A stretch of 64,000 nucleotides of DNA from Chitinophagaceae bacterium IBVUCB1 (GCA_002127285.1 NFUW01000002.1:582744-646743), one strand, 5' to 3'. Positions 1-12,334 are shown, counted from the stretch's first letter. Program-made: numbers and translations. The notes: generated by a model not told the origin, from the letters alone.

Positions 1-1735
<1,735 letters not shown>

Positions 1736-1907
1736 TTTATTACCCCCTCCTGCCCCCTAAAGGGGGAACTGAGAGGCGGGACAAACAAAACCTTGACGAA
1801 AATTGCTTTCTTGATATGTCACATTATTAGTCCTAAGGAGTTAGTCGTAAGTCATAAGTAGCTTTTACTTTATACTCACTACTTTCTACCCCCAAGACGA
1901 ACCATCT
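1736..1907 (+). other. 23S-5S spacer
   Basis: The spacer between the two rRNA genes carries the perfect 14-bp palindrome CCCCCTAAAGGGGG near 1753-1766, a motif that recurs in related form near 62320 (CCCCTGAAAGGGG). It also holds a pyrimidine-rich tract with ACTTTATACT, similar to a tract near 58900. No tRNA cloverleaf was found in it. Confidence 0.6.
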
Positions 1908-2018
<111 letters not shown>

Positions 2019-2025
2019 TTTATTT

Positions 2026-2059
2026 AAACGCCTCCGTTCTTTTGAACAGAGGCGTTTTT
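2026..2059 (+). terminator. rRNA operon terminator
   Basis: An AAACGCCTC arm pairs with GAGGCGTTT, extended by GTTC/GAAC around a four-T loop with one internal mismatch, and ends in a T run. Its position after 5S fits rho-independent termination of the rRNA transcript. Confidence 0.85.
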
Positions 2060-2150
2060 GTGTGATGATTATTTCGTATTAATATTTAGGCAAGAAATAA
2101 GTGGTGTATACCAATTAGGAACATAAACCTGTTAGGATAACTAACAGGTT

Positions 2151-5100
2151 TTATTGTTGCGCGCCTTTGTCGCCCTGCTCTTCCTGAGTAGAGTCTGCTG
2201 CTCTTTGTTTTTCAACTTCTTCCTCTTGCTTGCGCATGAAGTATTGACGCCCTCTGAAAAAATCGCCGAATGTGTTGAATGACTTATGCCAATTAACACC
2301 TACACCACCTCGGGCAATGTTGCGGTTGTCTATCACGTCGTAGTTGTTGGTGCGGAAAATATAGCCGCGCAAATTGCCACCCTCGCGGAATTGGTATTGC
2401 AAACGGAAATCACCCACAGGGTTAAAGTTACTGGAATTACTATTCGCAGTTGGTTTGCCCCAATCGTAAGAGCTACCCACCTCTAACGTCAGTCTGTCAT
2501 TTACCAGATTCCTGAATAAGTTTTTCTTTACGCCTAACGATACTTCATTTCTACTGGTGGCATCGGTAGCCGTTTCGTTCAGGCTATAGTTTTTGTATTT
2601 AAAATCTATACTCAGGCTTTCGTCTCCTGTCAGTTTATTCAGCACATTGGTAAGTTGTGAAGACACCTGCCCTGATAACATCTGGCTTATATTACTGATG
2701 CCACCTGATATTGCTCCGCCTCCTTCTCCAAAAGCACCATCTTCAGGTATGAAAGTATTGATTAGTAATAATGATGCCACCTGATTATTTAGCGCTTTAT
2801 CATTTTGATTAAGAAATTGAAGTTTAGTGTAGCCTGCAGTACCTACACTACTATTGTTAGGCAAATCTAATTTAAAAGTAATTTTTGGTGTACCCATTGA
2901 GCCTTTCATAAACAATAGCACGCTTATGTCTTGCATAACGCGTGCTTCTTCTTTTTCTCTTTCGTTGTTTTCAATTACTTTCTTTTCATTAGCATTCAAC
3001 AAGTCGTATAGTCTAGCTTTTGTCGTGTATTTACCGGTCACATCCAGTTGGGTTTGGTCTATTGGTCCGTTGAAGTATATTTTACTTCCTTCATTTAATT
3101 TAAAGTTCCGTTTGAATGCAAGCTGTTTCAATGTAAAGGTGTAATCTCCCTGTTTGACTGTGTAGATACCACTCATACGCATATCATTACCTGCAGGTAT
3201 GTCTATTCGCAAAGTACCATTGCCGCTGGCGTTTATGGCATCGCCTGTTGCGGGGTCCATTACAAGGCTTACTTCGCAAATGTCTTTTACCAATGCTTCT
3301 ATGCTGATAGATAGTTTACTGGTTTTTTTCTTCTTTTGCTGCTCTGTACCGTAGCTTTTAAAAGTTACATAGTTGTAAGTGCCAAGCCCGTTGCCGCTGC
3401 TTAATGGCAGGTAGAGATGTGATTTTTCAACAGGGGTTGCACCCCGTATACTGATGTTTACATTGTCTACCGGCCCTGTTACAGACAAAGCCTTGATGCT
3501 GGCAATTAGGTTACCATAAAACAACTCACTTTCATCATCCTGCAGATTTATCACTTCAAATTTCGAGGAGGTCATTTGTATGCCCAATTTCATCTGGTCG
3601 AAACGCTTGTGCGTTATTTTGCCTGAAAGTGTAGCCGTGTTTTGATAAACATCGTACAGTGTTATTTTGCCAAAGTCTATTACTTCATTGTTCAGTTCTA
3701 TGCTGGCGGTAGGTATGGTATAATAGGTGCCTAAAAAATCAATACGCATTCCAGCGTCTGTCAATTTTATATTACCTGCCACGTCGGGTTGCGCTGCCGA
3801 ACCTGTAATGTTTATTTCACCATTCATAGTGCCACCCAACCTGCTTACAAAGCCAGTTAGTGCTGGTCCGAACCACGACAAGGGTGTACTGTTGAATTTG
3901 ATATTGCCTTTCAGGTTCTCGCTGCTTGTGGTGTCAAAAGATATATCACCCGCAGCAGTAACAGACGCATTGCCTCTGTAGATGCCGGTACTGTTATCAA
4001 GATGAACTATTTTTTTAGCGCCGTTATATCCGCCTGCCAGCACTATATTTCCTATTGTGTCGCCTGCTATTCGCACATCGCCTGCGCGTATGTTGCTTGT
4101 CACCAAAATCTGACCGAATAAATCATCAATTTTCAGATCGCCATTTATACGACCGTCAAGTTGATAGTCTGATAATCCTGCCAGATTCCCTATTTGCGAT
4201 ATGTCTATGTTTTTTATTTCTACAGCTATGGGTTGAGATTTTGAGCTGCTGTATGTATTGGTTGAGTAACCTCTGATGCTTTGTGCTCCGGATGACAGCA
4301 GAAAATTGTTTATGTACAGGTAATCTGTACTGTATAATGCAGAAGCCTGCATTATATCCCATTTAGTATTATTCAGATAAAATTCTGATGGCTGCATGGT
4401 AAGCCATAGCGAATCGCTATTGGTATGTATTTTCCCTATAAGGGTTGCATCAGCATATTTATCGGCAGATGTTGTGGCAATTTTAAAATCAAGGTCGTTG
4501 TTGGCAAGAATGGCATCCACGGCCAATGCCCCCGATATTACACTATCTCCAATTACAACATTTTTACTACGGATACTTGTTGATAGTCTGTTGAAATCTC
4601 CGTTTCCGCTGATGGCAATGTCTCTGAAGGTAATATTATTTACTACCCCATATGGTATGCTGCAGTTAAGAGACAGTTGCTGATTTATCGTGTTAAGACT
4701 ACCATAAATAGCAGCTCCGCTAAAACCCCTGATATTCGGCACTACTATGCCCAACAGGCTGTCTATTTCTTTGGTTACTATATTGAATGTGAAATCTTGT
4801 TCGGGTGCTGTTTCTGTCGGTTTATCAATATAGTTGGGGAAGTAACCGGCCATGAAATACTGAAACGAATTGGGTAGCTTAGTCAGCAGGTATTTGCCAT
4901 TTATTTTAGCTGTCAAAGCGTTACTTTCTACCAGTATCTCTTGTTTGTTATTACCGTCGTTAGAAGATTTAAGGTACACCGAGTCAATATCTAACCTATG
5001 CCCGTTGCGCACCATGTTTATATTGTAGAGCTTGGCATAACCTAGAAAGTTGTCTATACTACTGCCAACGCAGTCAAGGTCAAAGTCGGCAGTAGCAGTT

Positions 5101-6929
5101 ATACTGTCTTTTGCAAAGTTGAGTGCGGCAATATTGCTCTTCAGCAAATTCGCTTTGGCATTTACTTTTACAAGTTTTTCGCTCAGGTCAATATTTCCAT
5201 AAAATGCAAGGGCAAGATTAGGGTCGTCTATCAGCAAATTTCCACTGAATTTATTTTTTTCGACAACACCATCCATTGTAATGTTTTGGTAGTGATAGCC
5301 ATTAAAATCTATGCGTTTTACTATCGCATCGAGTTTGATATTTGCAAGTGCTGGGTCGAACGAGTTGCCATTTACTTTGGTGTTGAAACTGACAGTGCCC
5401 AGCATATCCTGATAAAGCAACGCGCCGATATTGAAGCCTTCAGTAGCAATAGTACCATTATATATTGCCTTGTCTGTATTGCCATCAGGCATCTTCATCA
5501 TTACATCGCTCTTGATGCTGCCCAGATTTGTAGCTAATACACCATTGCAGGCAAAATTGTAGATATAACCTGTAAAACTGCCCTTGAATGAAATGTCAGT
5601 AAGTTTATCAAATGCAATGGTTTTACTTTCTTTTAGCGATGGTACATAGCGGAATATGCCTTTGCCGTTCGTGTACAAGTCGGCATTTTGATAGTCAATG
5701 AATGTATTATTTATATCCGGCAACCCTATCATTTTCAGATTGCCCTTTACAAATGATGTGCCGTCATAGATATATAGGTTTTCTCCCTTGATATTTGCAA
5801 CAGTACCATCTATTTTGCCTGATAAAGTAAGTTTACTGGGGTATTGTTTTAAGTCTGGAGCAAAGTATGCAATGTCTTTAGTGTCAAGGTGCGAGTCTTT
5901 CAGATCTGCAACCATCCTAACTTTATTCAGATAGTCGAGAAAATCAGGGAATCGTGTATATTGCATTGCATAATAACGCTCCAATTTGCTGTTATCCGTT
6001 TCCAGCAATAAGTTATTAATAATACTGGCATTTGGCGATACGGTAATATCGCCTTTGAATTTTTTCACATGCAGCCCGCATCTTTCTTTCGCACTCAGAT
6101 TATTAAGCTTTGCTTTTATAGTATCGCCAGTAATATTCAGGTCATTAACATCAATGTCAATGCTGCTGATACGCATATGCCCTGTGTCAAACTCATCTTT
6201 ATACGCAGGTCTGTCAGCAGTTTCTAAGCCAAAATAGCAATTAGTAAGATTTAGTTTTTCAAGGGCTATTTGCCAATTGTCTGTATTGAATGCTGTTGTA
6301 TCAATGGTATTACTTTTTGGCTTTTTAGGCTTAGGTGGTCTGCCTCCTTTGTAGTCCTTTATCACAATAGCTACATTGCCAAAACTGATTTTATTGAGGG
6401 CTATTTTCTTTTTTGAAAAGTTGATTTCATCGGCATCTATCAAAGCGTTGCCCACATCAAAGTCCATATCGCTGCCTACCCATGCATCATCCATGTGGAA
6501 GCGTACGTTATCCAATTCTACTTTTTCTAAATCGGCTTCGAAGTTGCTGCCGCTTTTTTTCTTCTTCTTGGTAGACGGTCCCGTATCAAAAGCATCTATA
6601 ATAAACTGATAATTCCAGTCTTCACTTGTCTTGGGGCGATACAGGTGTGCATAAGTATTTTTCAGGCCGGCATATTTTAATACAGGCGTTCCTTTTTTCA
6701 GAAAAAACCAGTCGGTTACTCTTACACGGGCTTCACCTATGTATGCCAGTGTATCGCCAGTTTTATCTTCTATATAGAGACCCTGTATCAGTATATGGTT
6801 CAGAAAATCGATGCGAACATGCTGTATGGCTACTTTAGTACCCAGTTTGTGCTGCAGTATTGACGTGGCTTTTCTTACTACAAAGTTTTGTACACTGGTG
6901 AAGTTTAATGACAGGACAAGGCATATCAA
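2151..6929 (-). CDS. tamB: TamB-like translocation and assembly module protein (DUF490)
   Basis: A very large (about 1,590-residue) inner-membrane-anchored periplasmic protein. It is rich in the short beta-strand repeats typical of AsmA/TamB proteins, with the TamB C-terminal domain in roughly the last 400 residues. TamB-type proteins bridge inner and outer membrane and take part in outer-membrane protein or lipid transport. The called start (TTG at 6929) truncates the N-terminal helix. The same frame is open upstream to a TAA at 6996-6998 and encodes a basic stretch followed by a hydrophobic run (KRLLKILRN, then LLVIIALLICLVLSL), which is the expected TamB anchor. The real start is therefore probably a rare codon such as CTG at 6983. 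The acidic, glutamine-rich C-terminal tail is probably disordered. Transcribed divergently from the prolyl oligopeptidase. Confidence 0.85.
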   Translation of the reverse strand: MICLVLSLNFTSVQNFVVRKATSILQHKLGTKVAIQHVRIDFLNHILIQGLYIEDKTGDTLAYIGEARVRVTDWFFLKKGTPVLKYAGLKNTYAHLYRPKTSEDWNYQFIIDAFDTGPSTKKKKKSGSNFEADLEKVELDNVRFHMDDAWVGSDMDFDVGNALIDADEINFSKKKIALNKISFGNVAIVIKDYKGGRPPKPKKPKSNTIDTTAFNTDNWQIALEKLNLTNCYFGLETADRPAYKDEFDTGHMRISSIDIDVNDLNITGDTIKAKLNNLSAKERCGLHVKKFKGDITVSPNASIINNLLLETDNSKLERYYAMQYTRFPDFLDYLNKVRMVADLKDSHLDTKDIAYFAPDLKQYPSKLTLSGKIDGTVANIKGENLYIYDGTSFVKGNLKMIGLPDINNTFIDYQNADLYTNGKGIFRYVPSLKESKTIAFDKLTDISFKGSFTGYIYNFACNGVLATNLGSIKSDVMMKMPDGNTDKAIYNGTIATEGFNIGALLYQDMLGTVSFNTKVNGNSFDPALANIKLDAIVKRIDFNGYHYQNITMDGVVEKNKFSGNLLIDDPNLALAFYGNIDLSEKLVKVNAKANLLKSNIAALNFAKDSITATADFDLDCVGSSIDNFLGYAKLYNINMVRNGHRLDIDSVYLKSSNDGNNKQEILVESNALTAKINGKYLLTKLPNSFQYFMAGYFPNYIDKPTETAPEQDFTFNIVTKEIDSLLGIVVPNIRGFSGAAIYGSLNTINQQLSLNCSIPYGVVNNITFRDIAISGNGDFNRLSTSIRSKNVVIGDSVISGALAVDAILANNDLDFKIATTSADKYADATLIGKIHTNSDSLWLTMQPSEFYLNNTKWDIMQASALYSTDYLYINNFLLSSGAQSIRGYSTNTYSSSKSQPIAVEIKNIDISQIGNLAGLSDYQLDGRINGDLKIDDLFGQILVTSNIRAGDVRIAGDTIGNIVLAGGYNGAKKIVHLDNSTGIYRGNASVTAAGDISFDTTSSENLKGNIKFNSTPLSWFGPALTGFVSRLGGTMNGEINITGSAAQPDVAGNIKLTDAGMRIDFLGTYYTIPTASIELNNEVIDFGKITLYDVYQNTATLSGKITHKRFDQMKLGIQMTSSKFEVINLQDDESELFYGNLIASIKALSVTGPVDNVNISIRGATPVEKSHLYLPLSSGNGLGTYNYVTFKSYGTEQQKKKKTSKLSISIEALVKDICEVSLVMDPATGDAINASGNGTLRIDIPAGNDMRMSGIYTVKQGDYTFTLKQLAFKRNFKLNEGSKIYFNGPIDQTQLDVTGKYTTKARLYDLLNANEKKVIENNEREKEEARVMQDISVLLFMKGSMGTPKITFKLDLPNNSSVGTAGYTKLQFLNQNDKALNNQVASLLLINTFIPEDGAFGEGGGAISGGISNISQMLSGQVSSQLTNVLNKLTGDESLSIDFKYKNYSLNETATDATSRNEVSLGVKKNLFRNLVNDRLTLEVGSSYDWGKPTANSNSSNFNPVGDFRLQYQFREGGNLRGYIFRTNNYDVIDNRNIARGGVGVNWHKSFNTFGDFFRGRQYFMRKQEEEVEKQRAADSTQEEQGDKGAQQ

Positions 6930-7143
6930 TAATGCGATGATTACTAATAACGTATTCCTCAGTATTTTTAATAGCCTTTTCAGAAACTGAACACTTTAAT
7001 CTATAACCAACAAAAATACATCCATATTTTACAAATTCCTTATGCTATTACGCTGTATAAACTGTTAATTCTATATTCTCAATAAAAGCATTCTTATTAT
7101 TTCACAGAAACTATCTATTTTTAGCTGCTTTGAAAATTATTAT

Positions 7144-9300
7144 ATGAGAAAAATAGTCCCGATAATTGCCTTGTTTTATATGGTCCAACAGTCTTTTGCT
7201 CAAAACACTACTGTTATTTCAGCTACCTTATCCGGTATAGCCGCTGACGCTTACCCTGAAACCAGTAAAGGAAATGTTACTGATACATTTTTTGGTAAAG
7301 TTGTTGCAGACCCATATCGTTGGCTGGAAGATGATATGAGTGAAGAAACAAAAGCATGGGTAAAGCGTCAGAACATGGTGACGAATACTTATCTGGACAG
7401 TATTAAATTTCGCGATAAAATAAAAGAACGCTTAACTGAGTTATGGAATTACGAAAAGTTCAGTGCTCCTTTTAAGGAAGGAGAATACACTTATTTCTAT
7501 AAGAATGATGGTTTGCAAAATCAGTCGGTACTCTATAGGCAAAAAGGTAGCGCTACTCCTGAAATATTTTTAAATCCTAATGATTTTTCAAAAGACGGCA
7601 CTACTTCATTAGCAGGTATAGATTTTAGTAAAGACGGCACATTATGCGCATTTCAAATTTCAGAGGGTGGCAGCGACTGGCGTAAAGTAATAGTGCTGGA
7701 TGCTAAAACAAGAAAACAAGTCGGAGATACATTGTATGATGTAAAGTTCAGTGGTCTTTCGTGGAAGGGTAATGACGGTTTTTATTATAGCAGCTACGAT
7801 AAGCCCAAAGAAGGTAGTGCCCTGTCTGGTATGACACAGATGCACAAATTGTATTATCACAAAATGGGGACTAAACAATCGGTAGATGTGTTAGTGTTTG
7901 GCGGCGAAGCCCAACCACGCAGGTATGTAAGCGGCGGTGTTACAGAAGACCAGCAATACCTTGTAATATCTGCTGCTAATGCTACCTATGGCAATGAGTT
8001 ATACATCAAAGACCTTAACACGCCCGATGCGCCCATCCGCACCATCGTTACTGGTTTTGATAACGAGCAGGATATTATATATGCTGAAGATGGTAAATTG
8101 TACATACTCACCAATCAGGGTGCGCCAAACCGCAAACTGGTAGTAACAGATGCCGCTAACCCTGCACCTGCCAACTGGAAAGTGCTGATACCTGAAACCA
8201 AATTCCCGCTTTCGGTTAGTACCTGCGGGCGCAAACTGTTTGCCCAATATCTGAAAGATGCGGTATCGCAAGTATATCAGTACGACCTGAATGGCAAGCA
8301 AGAGCGTACTATACAGCTACCGGGGCTTGGCACTGCAGGTGGCTTTGGTGGCAAGCGCGATGAAAAAGAACTGTATTATAGCTATACCTCTTATATCTAT
8401 CCATCTACTATCTTCAGGTACGATATTGCTACTGGCAAATCGGCAGTTTATAAAAAGCCGAATGTAAAATTTGATCCCTCGTTATACGAAAGCAAGCAGG
8501 TCTTTTATACGTCCAAAGACGGCACTAAAGTACCCATGATTATTACCTATAAAAAAGGTATGCAGAAGAATAGTAAGAATGCCACCATGCTATATGGTTA
8601 CGGTGGTTTCAATGTAAGCCTTACACCATCTTTCAGCATCAGCAATCTGGTGTTTATGGAAAATGGTGGTATCTATGCTGTTGCCAACTTACGCGGTGGC
8701 GGAGAGTATGGAGATGAATGGCACAATGCAGGTACTAAAATGAAAAAGCAAAATGTGTTTGACGATTTTATAGCTGCTGCTGAATACCTGATTAGCGAGA
8801 AATATACTGATAAGTATCATTTAGCTATATCTGGTGGTAGTAATGGTGGTTTGCTGGTAGGCGCATGTATAACACAGCGCCCTGACTTATATGCGGTTGC
8901 ATTTCCTGCTGTTGGCGTGCTTGATATGTTACGTTATCACAAGTTTACCGCAGGCGCGGGCTGGGCTTACGATTATGGCACAGCCAACGACAGCAAAGAA
9001 ATGTTTGAATACCTGCTTAAATATTCGCCTGTACACAATGCCAAACCTGGTACGGCTTATCCTGCTACTATGATTATGACTGCTGACCATGATGATAGGG
9101 TGGTACCTGCGCACTCCTTCAAGTTCGCAGCTGCTATGCAAGCCGTACAAAGAGAAACAACTGCCAACCCTATGTTGATACGTATTGAAACCAAAGCTGG
9201 ACATGGTGCAGGAAAGCCTACTGCTATGATTATTCAGGAGCAAGTAGACAAATGGGGCTTTATGCTTTACAATATGGGACTTTCATACAATAAGAAATAA
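7144..9300 (+). CDS. Secreted prolyl oligopeptidase (S9A family)
   Basis: A serine peptidase that cleaves after proline in short peptides. The 718 residues match the family length plus a signal peptide (basic MRK, hydrophobic stretch, cleavage after SFAQ near residue 20), so it should act in the periplasm or outside. Residues about 50-440 form the beta-propeller gate (LEDDMSEETKAWV is the classic N-terminal motif). The C-terminal alpha/beta-hydrolase holds nucleophile Ser566 (GGSNGG), the Asp650-Asp651 pair in DHDDRV and His687 in AGHG. All catalytic residues are present, so it should be active. Monocistronic between a divergent tamB and a convergent lipoprotein gene, sharing a bidirectional terminator with the latter. 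Confidence 0.93.
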   Translation: MRKIVPIIALFYMVQQSFAQNTTVISATLSGIAADAYPETSKGNVTDTFFGKVVADPYRWLEDDMSEETKAWVKRQNMVTNTYLDSIKFRDKIKERLTELWNYEKFSAPFKEGEYTYFYKNDGLQNQSVLYRQKGSATPEIFLNPNDFSKDGTTSLAGIDFSKDGTLCAFQISEGGSDWRKVIVLDAKTRKQVGDTLYDVKFSGLSWKGNDGFYYSSYDKPKEGSALSGMTQMHKLYYHKMGTKQSVDVLVFGGEAQPRRYVSGGVTEDQQYLVISAANATYGNELYIKDLNTPDAPIRTIVTGFDNEQDIIYAEDGKLYILTNQGAPNRKLVVTDAANPAPANWKVLIPETKFPLSVSTCGRKLFAQYLKDAVSQVYQYDLNGKQERTIQLPGLGTAGGFGGKRDEKELYYSYTSYIYPSTIFRYDIATGKSAVYKKPNVKFDPSLYESKQVFYTSKDGTKVPMIITYKKGMQKNSKNATMLYGYGGFNVSLTPSFSISNLVFMENGGIYAVANLRGGGEYGDEWHNAGTKMKKQNVFDDFIAAAEYLISEKYTDKYHLAISGGSNGGLLVGACITQRPDLYAVAFPAVGVLDMLRYHKFTAGAGWAYDYGTANDSKEMFEYLLKYSPVHNAKPGTAYPATMIMTADHDDRVVPAHSFKFAAAMQAVQRETTANPMLIRIETKAGHGAGKPTAMIIQEQVDKWGFMLYNMGLSYNKK

Positions 9301-9313
9301 GATTAATGATATT

Positions 9314-9350
9314 ATATTAAAAAAGGAGGCTAAGCCTCCTTTTTTAATAT
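9314..9350. terminator. Bidirectional terminator
   Basis: A perfect 17-bp inverted repeat (arm ATATTAAAAAAGGAGGC) around a TAA loop, with A and T runs on the outer sides. It sits between the convergent prolyl oligopeptidase and DUF6438 genes and can end both transcripts. Confidence 0.9.
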
Positions 9351-9367
9351 CAAGATGATATGCAATA

Positions 9368-9844
9368 CTATTTGGTAGTTAAATCACCTACTTTCTTCCA
9401 TCCGACACCAGGTGTAGACACCTTGTCGACCTCACCACTAAGCAACTGTAAATACTTTGGGCCAAATGGTGCGTTCATTATTTCTTTTTGCTTACCATTA
9501 ATAGTAAAGCCATAATTAAGTCCTGGCAAGTCGGCAATGTATGCTTCGTAATATTCTTTACATGTATCAACTCGTTTTTCAGCAAACTGCTTAAATAAAT
9601 CCTGCGCTTTTTTAGAGCCTATGTTATACTCATACACACCTGTGTACTCTGTAAACTGGCGGCCTGTATAGCGTACCAAACCATTTTTATACACTTCTAC
9701 CATATATGCAGGGCAACGACCGAAGCAGGCAGTACGTTCCATCTTTAGGTAAGATATAGCAGATGTTTTAGTAGATTTCTTTTGTGCGCATGCGGTAAGT
9801 GTTATCAATATGACGGATATTATTACCGAAATGTATTTCTTCAT
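9368..9844 (-). CDS. DUF6438 lipoprotein
   Basis: A 158-residue protein with a basic start, a hydrophobic segment and a lipobox (ITLTAC, Cys19), so it is predicted to be an outer-membrane or periplasmic lipoprotein. After a short linker it carries the DUF6438 hallmark ACFGRCPAYMVEVYKNG, with two cysteines three residues apart, followed by the Y-x-G-R segment. The family has no established function. It is convergent with the prolyl oligopeptidase and divergent from dprA; nothing in the context suggests a pathway. Confidence 0.75.
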   Translation of the reverse strand: MKKYISVIISVILITLTACAQKKSTKTSAISYLKMERTACFGRCPAYMVEVYKNGLVRYTGRQFTEYTGVYEYNIGSKKAQDLFKQFAEKRVDTCKEYYEAYIADLPGLNYGFTINGKQKEIMNAPFGPKYLQLLSGEVDKVSTPGVGWKKVGDLTTK

Positions 9845-9927
9845 TTTGTTTATTTTACGGCGTCAAAGATAAGTGATAGTATTTTAGTGGTGTTTTTAAT
9901 TTTTAGTGCAAATTTGCTGCCATTGCC

Positions 9928-11031
9928 ATGGAAAATGAATGGATATACAGGTTGGCTTTAACATTTGTGAAGCAGGTAGGCCCTAAAACGGGCAGGGCTT
10001 TGTTGGAGCAATATGGTACTGCATCTGCTGTGTTTCACGCGCCCGCCAAGCAGTTGAAGCTGATAGACGGCATGGGCGATGCAAGGGCAAAGGCTTTTAA
10101 AGATGTCGAAGTACTGAAACGTGCAGAGAATGAATTAACATATATGGCCGATAATGGCATAGCACCCATCTGGCTCTATGATGATAACTACCCCGAACGT
10201 TTGAAAGCCTGTATAGATTCTCCGCTTTTATTATATGCCAAAGGAAACACGCAATTTGATGCACAGAAAGTAGTAGCCATAGTAGGTACACGGCGATTGA
10301 CTGAATATGGTGTGAAACTTACTGAAGACTTGGTGCATGGATTGGCAGATGTGGATGGTGTTTTAATAGCAAGCGGCTTAGCAGATGGCATTGATACCAT
10401 AGCGCACAGGCAATGCGTAAAGCTGAACATACCCACCGTAGGCGTATTGGGGCATGGGCACGATACTATGTACCCCGCAGGAAACAAGACACTTGCCAAA
10501 GAAATGTGCGAAAAGGGTGGTGCGGTATGGACGGAATACCCATCCGGTACAATACCAACGAAAGAAAACTTCCCGATGCGCAACAGGATAGTAGCGGGAA
10601 TGAGCGATGTAACCGTAGTGGTAGAAAGCGACATAAAAGGCGGTGCACTGATTACAGCCCGCCTTGCTAGTAGTTATAATCGAGAAGTAGCAGCCTTTCC
10701 CGGGCGGGTAAATGATAAGCGCAGCACTGGTTGCAACGAGTTAATACGCACCAACGTGGCAGCAATGATAACATCGGCAGACGACCTGATAGAACTGATG
10801 AACTGGGGCAAACCCCAAGCGACAAAACCAGTACAAAAAAAGCTGTTGCTGGCATTGACTGTCGAAGAGCAAACTCTGATAGAGGTACTGCAAACCAAAG
10901 ACATGCTGCATGCAGATGAATTGCTGCACCAGTCGGGGCTCAACAATTCTCAACTGGCAGCTACCTTACTATCGCTGGAAATGCAGGGGCTGATAAAAGC
11001 CCTACCCGGCAAGATGTACAGGGTTAACTGA
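9928..11031 (+). CDS. dprA: DNA-processing protein DprA
   Basis: DprA (Smf) binds incoming single-stranded DNA and loads RecA during natural transformation. The 367 residues show the usual order: an N-terminal helix-hairpin-helix/SAM-like part (LIDGMGDARAKAF), a Rossmann-like DprA core starting at VVAIVGTRRLTEYG and containing GLADGIDTIAH and the GALITARLA segment, and a C-terminal winged-helix domain (VLQTKDMLHADELLHQSGL). The start ATG at 9928 fits the family. Its last 8 bases overlap the convergent rimO gene. Presence of dprA alone does not prove competence, since it is widely conserved. Confidence 0.93.
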   Translation: MENEWIYRLALTFVKQVGPKTGRALLEQYGTASAVFHAPAKQLKLIDGMGDARAKAFKDVEVLKRAENELTYMADNGIAPIWLYDDNYPERLKACIDSPLLLYAKGNTQFDAQKVVAIVGTRRLTEYGVKLTEDLVHGLADVDGVLIASGLADGIDTIAHRQCVKLNIPTVGVLGHGHDTMYPAGNKTLAKEMCEKGGAVWTEYPSGTIPTKENFPMRNRIVAGMSDVTVVVESDIKGGALITARLASSYNREVAAFPGRVNDKRSTGCNELIRTNVAAMITSADDLIELMNWGKPQATKPVQKKLLLALTVEEQTLIEVLQTKDMLHADELLHQSGLNNSQLAATLLSLEMQGLIKALPGKMYRVN

Positions 11032-12334
11032 TGACTTCACCCTCAAGGTCGTAGTCATATGCTTTGGTAATGCGTACATTCACAAAATCGCCGATGGTCA
11101 GTGCTTTTTTTGTGTTGATGATAACTTCATTATCTACTTCAACACTGTCAAATTCTGTACGCCCCAAATAGCGGCCTGCTTCTTTTTTATCTACTATTAC
11201 TTTGTATTCCTTGCCTACTTTCTCTTGGTTCTTTTCAAAAGATATTTCCTGCTGCACTTCCATCACTTCTTGTGCACGCGCTTCTTTTTCTGCGGCAGGT
11301 ATATTGTCTTTCAAATCGTAGGCACTGGTATTCTCTTCATGAGAATAGGTAAAAATGCCCACACGGTCCAGCCTTACGTCTTGCAAAAACTGTTTCAATT
11401 GTTCCACATCATCCCTCGTTTCTCCGGGGAAGCCTGCTATCAGCGTACTACGCAGGCATATGCCCGGCACTTTTTCGCGAATAGCAGCCACAAGGTCATA
11501 TATCTCTTGGGTTTCCATCTGGCGTTTCATCGCTTTCAGCATATTGTTCGATATGTGTTGCAATGGCATATCCAGATAGTTGCAGATATTATCACGCTCA
11601 CGCATCACATCCAGTATATCCAACGGAAACTTGGACGGGTAGGCGTAGTGCAGACGTATCCAATGCAGCCCCGGCACATCCGACAGGTGTTTCAGCAATT
11701 CGCCCAACGCGCGTTTTTTATAAATATCCAGCCCGTAGTAGGTTAGCTCTTGCGCTATCAGCATCACTTCCTTCACGCCCATCGCCACCAGTTTCTTGGC
11801 TTCGGTTACTACTTCTTCTATGGTTTTAGAAATATGCCCGCCACGCATCAGCGGTATAGCGCAGAAAGCGCAGGTACGGTTACACCCTTCCGATATTTTA
11901 AGGTAGGCATAGTGTTTGGGTGTACTCAGCAATCGCTCACCAACCAGCTCGCTTTTATAATCCGCGTCAAACTGTTTTAGTATCAGGGGCAATTCCATGG
12001 TGCCGAACCAGGCATCCACTTCGGGTATTTCATTCATCAGGTCGTTGCGATAGCGTTCGCTGAGGCAGCCTGTTATATAAACTTTGTCCAGCTTGCCTTC
12101 TTTCTTCAGTTCTACTTGCTCCAGTATGGTATTTACGCTTTCTTCTTTTGCTTTGTCTATAAAACCGCAGGTGTTTACCACTACTATATTATGGTCTTGC
12201 TTGTTGCTTTCATGCGCTACGTTTATGCCATTGGCATTCAGTTGCCCGCTCAGCACTTCGCTATCCACCATATTCTTGGAGCAGCCCAGTGTTATGATGT
12301 TTACCTTGTCTTTATGTAATTTTTTCGTTTTCAC
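11024..12334 (-). CDS. rimO: Ribosomal protein S12 methylthiotransferase RimO
   Basis: A radical-SAM enzyme that adds a methylthio group to an aspartate of ribosomal protein S12. It has the N-terminal methylthiotransferase domain (NIITLGCSKNMVDSE, with its cluster-binding Cys), the radical-SAM cluster motif CNRTCAFC, and a C-terminal TRAM domain (VGKEYKVIVDKKEAGRYLGR). The frame is open to an ATG at 12400, but that start would overlap der by 38 bases and add residues unlike the family. The GTG at 12334, giving VKTKKLHKDKVNII and about 436 residues, is preferred. It lies just downstream of der on the same strand and is probably co-transcribed, linking two ribosome-related functions. Confidence 0.92.
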   Translation of the reverse strand: MKTKKLHKDKVNIITLGCSKNMVDSEVLSGQLNANGINVAHESNKQDHNIVVVNTCGFIDKAKEESVNTILEQVELKKEGKLDKVYITGCLSERYRNDLMNEIPEVDAWFGTMELPLILKQFDADYKSELVGERLLSTPKHYAYLKISEGCNRTCAFCAIPLMRGGHISKTIEEVVTEAKKLVAMGVKEVMLIAQELTYYGLDIYKKRALGELLKHLSDVPGLHWIRLHYAYPSKFPLDILDVMRERDNICNYLDMPLQHISNNMLKAMKRQMETQEIYDLVAAIREKVPGICLRSTLIAGFPGETRDDVEQLKQFLQDVRLDRVGIFTYSHEENTSAYDLKDNIPAAEKEARAQEVMEVQQEISFEKNQEKVGKEYKVIVDKKEAGRYLGRTEFDSVEVDNEVIINTKKALTIGDFVNVRITKAYDYDLEGEVIS

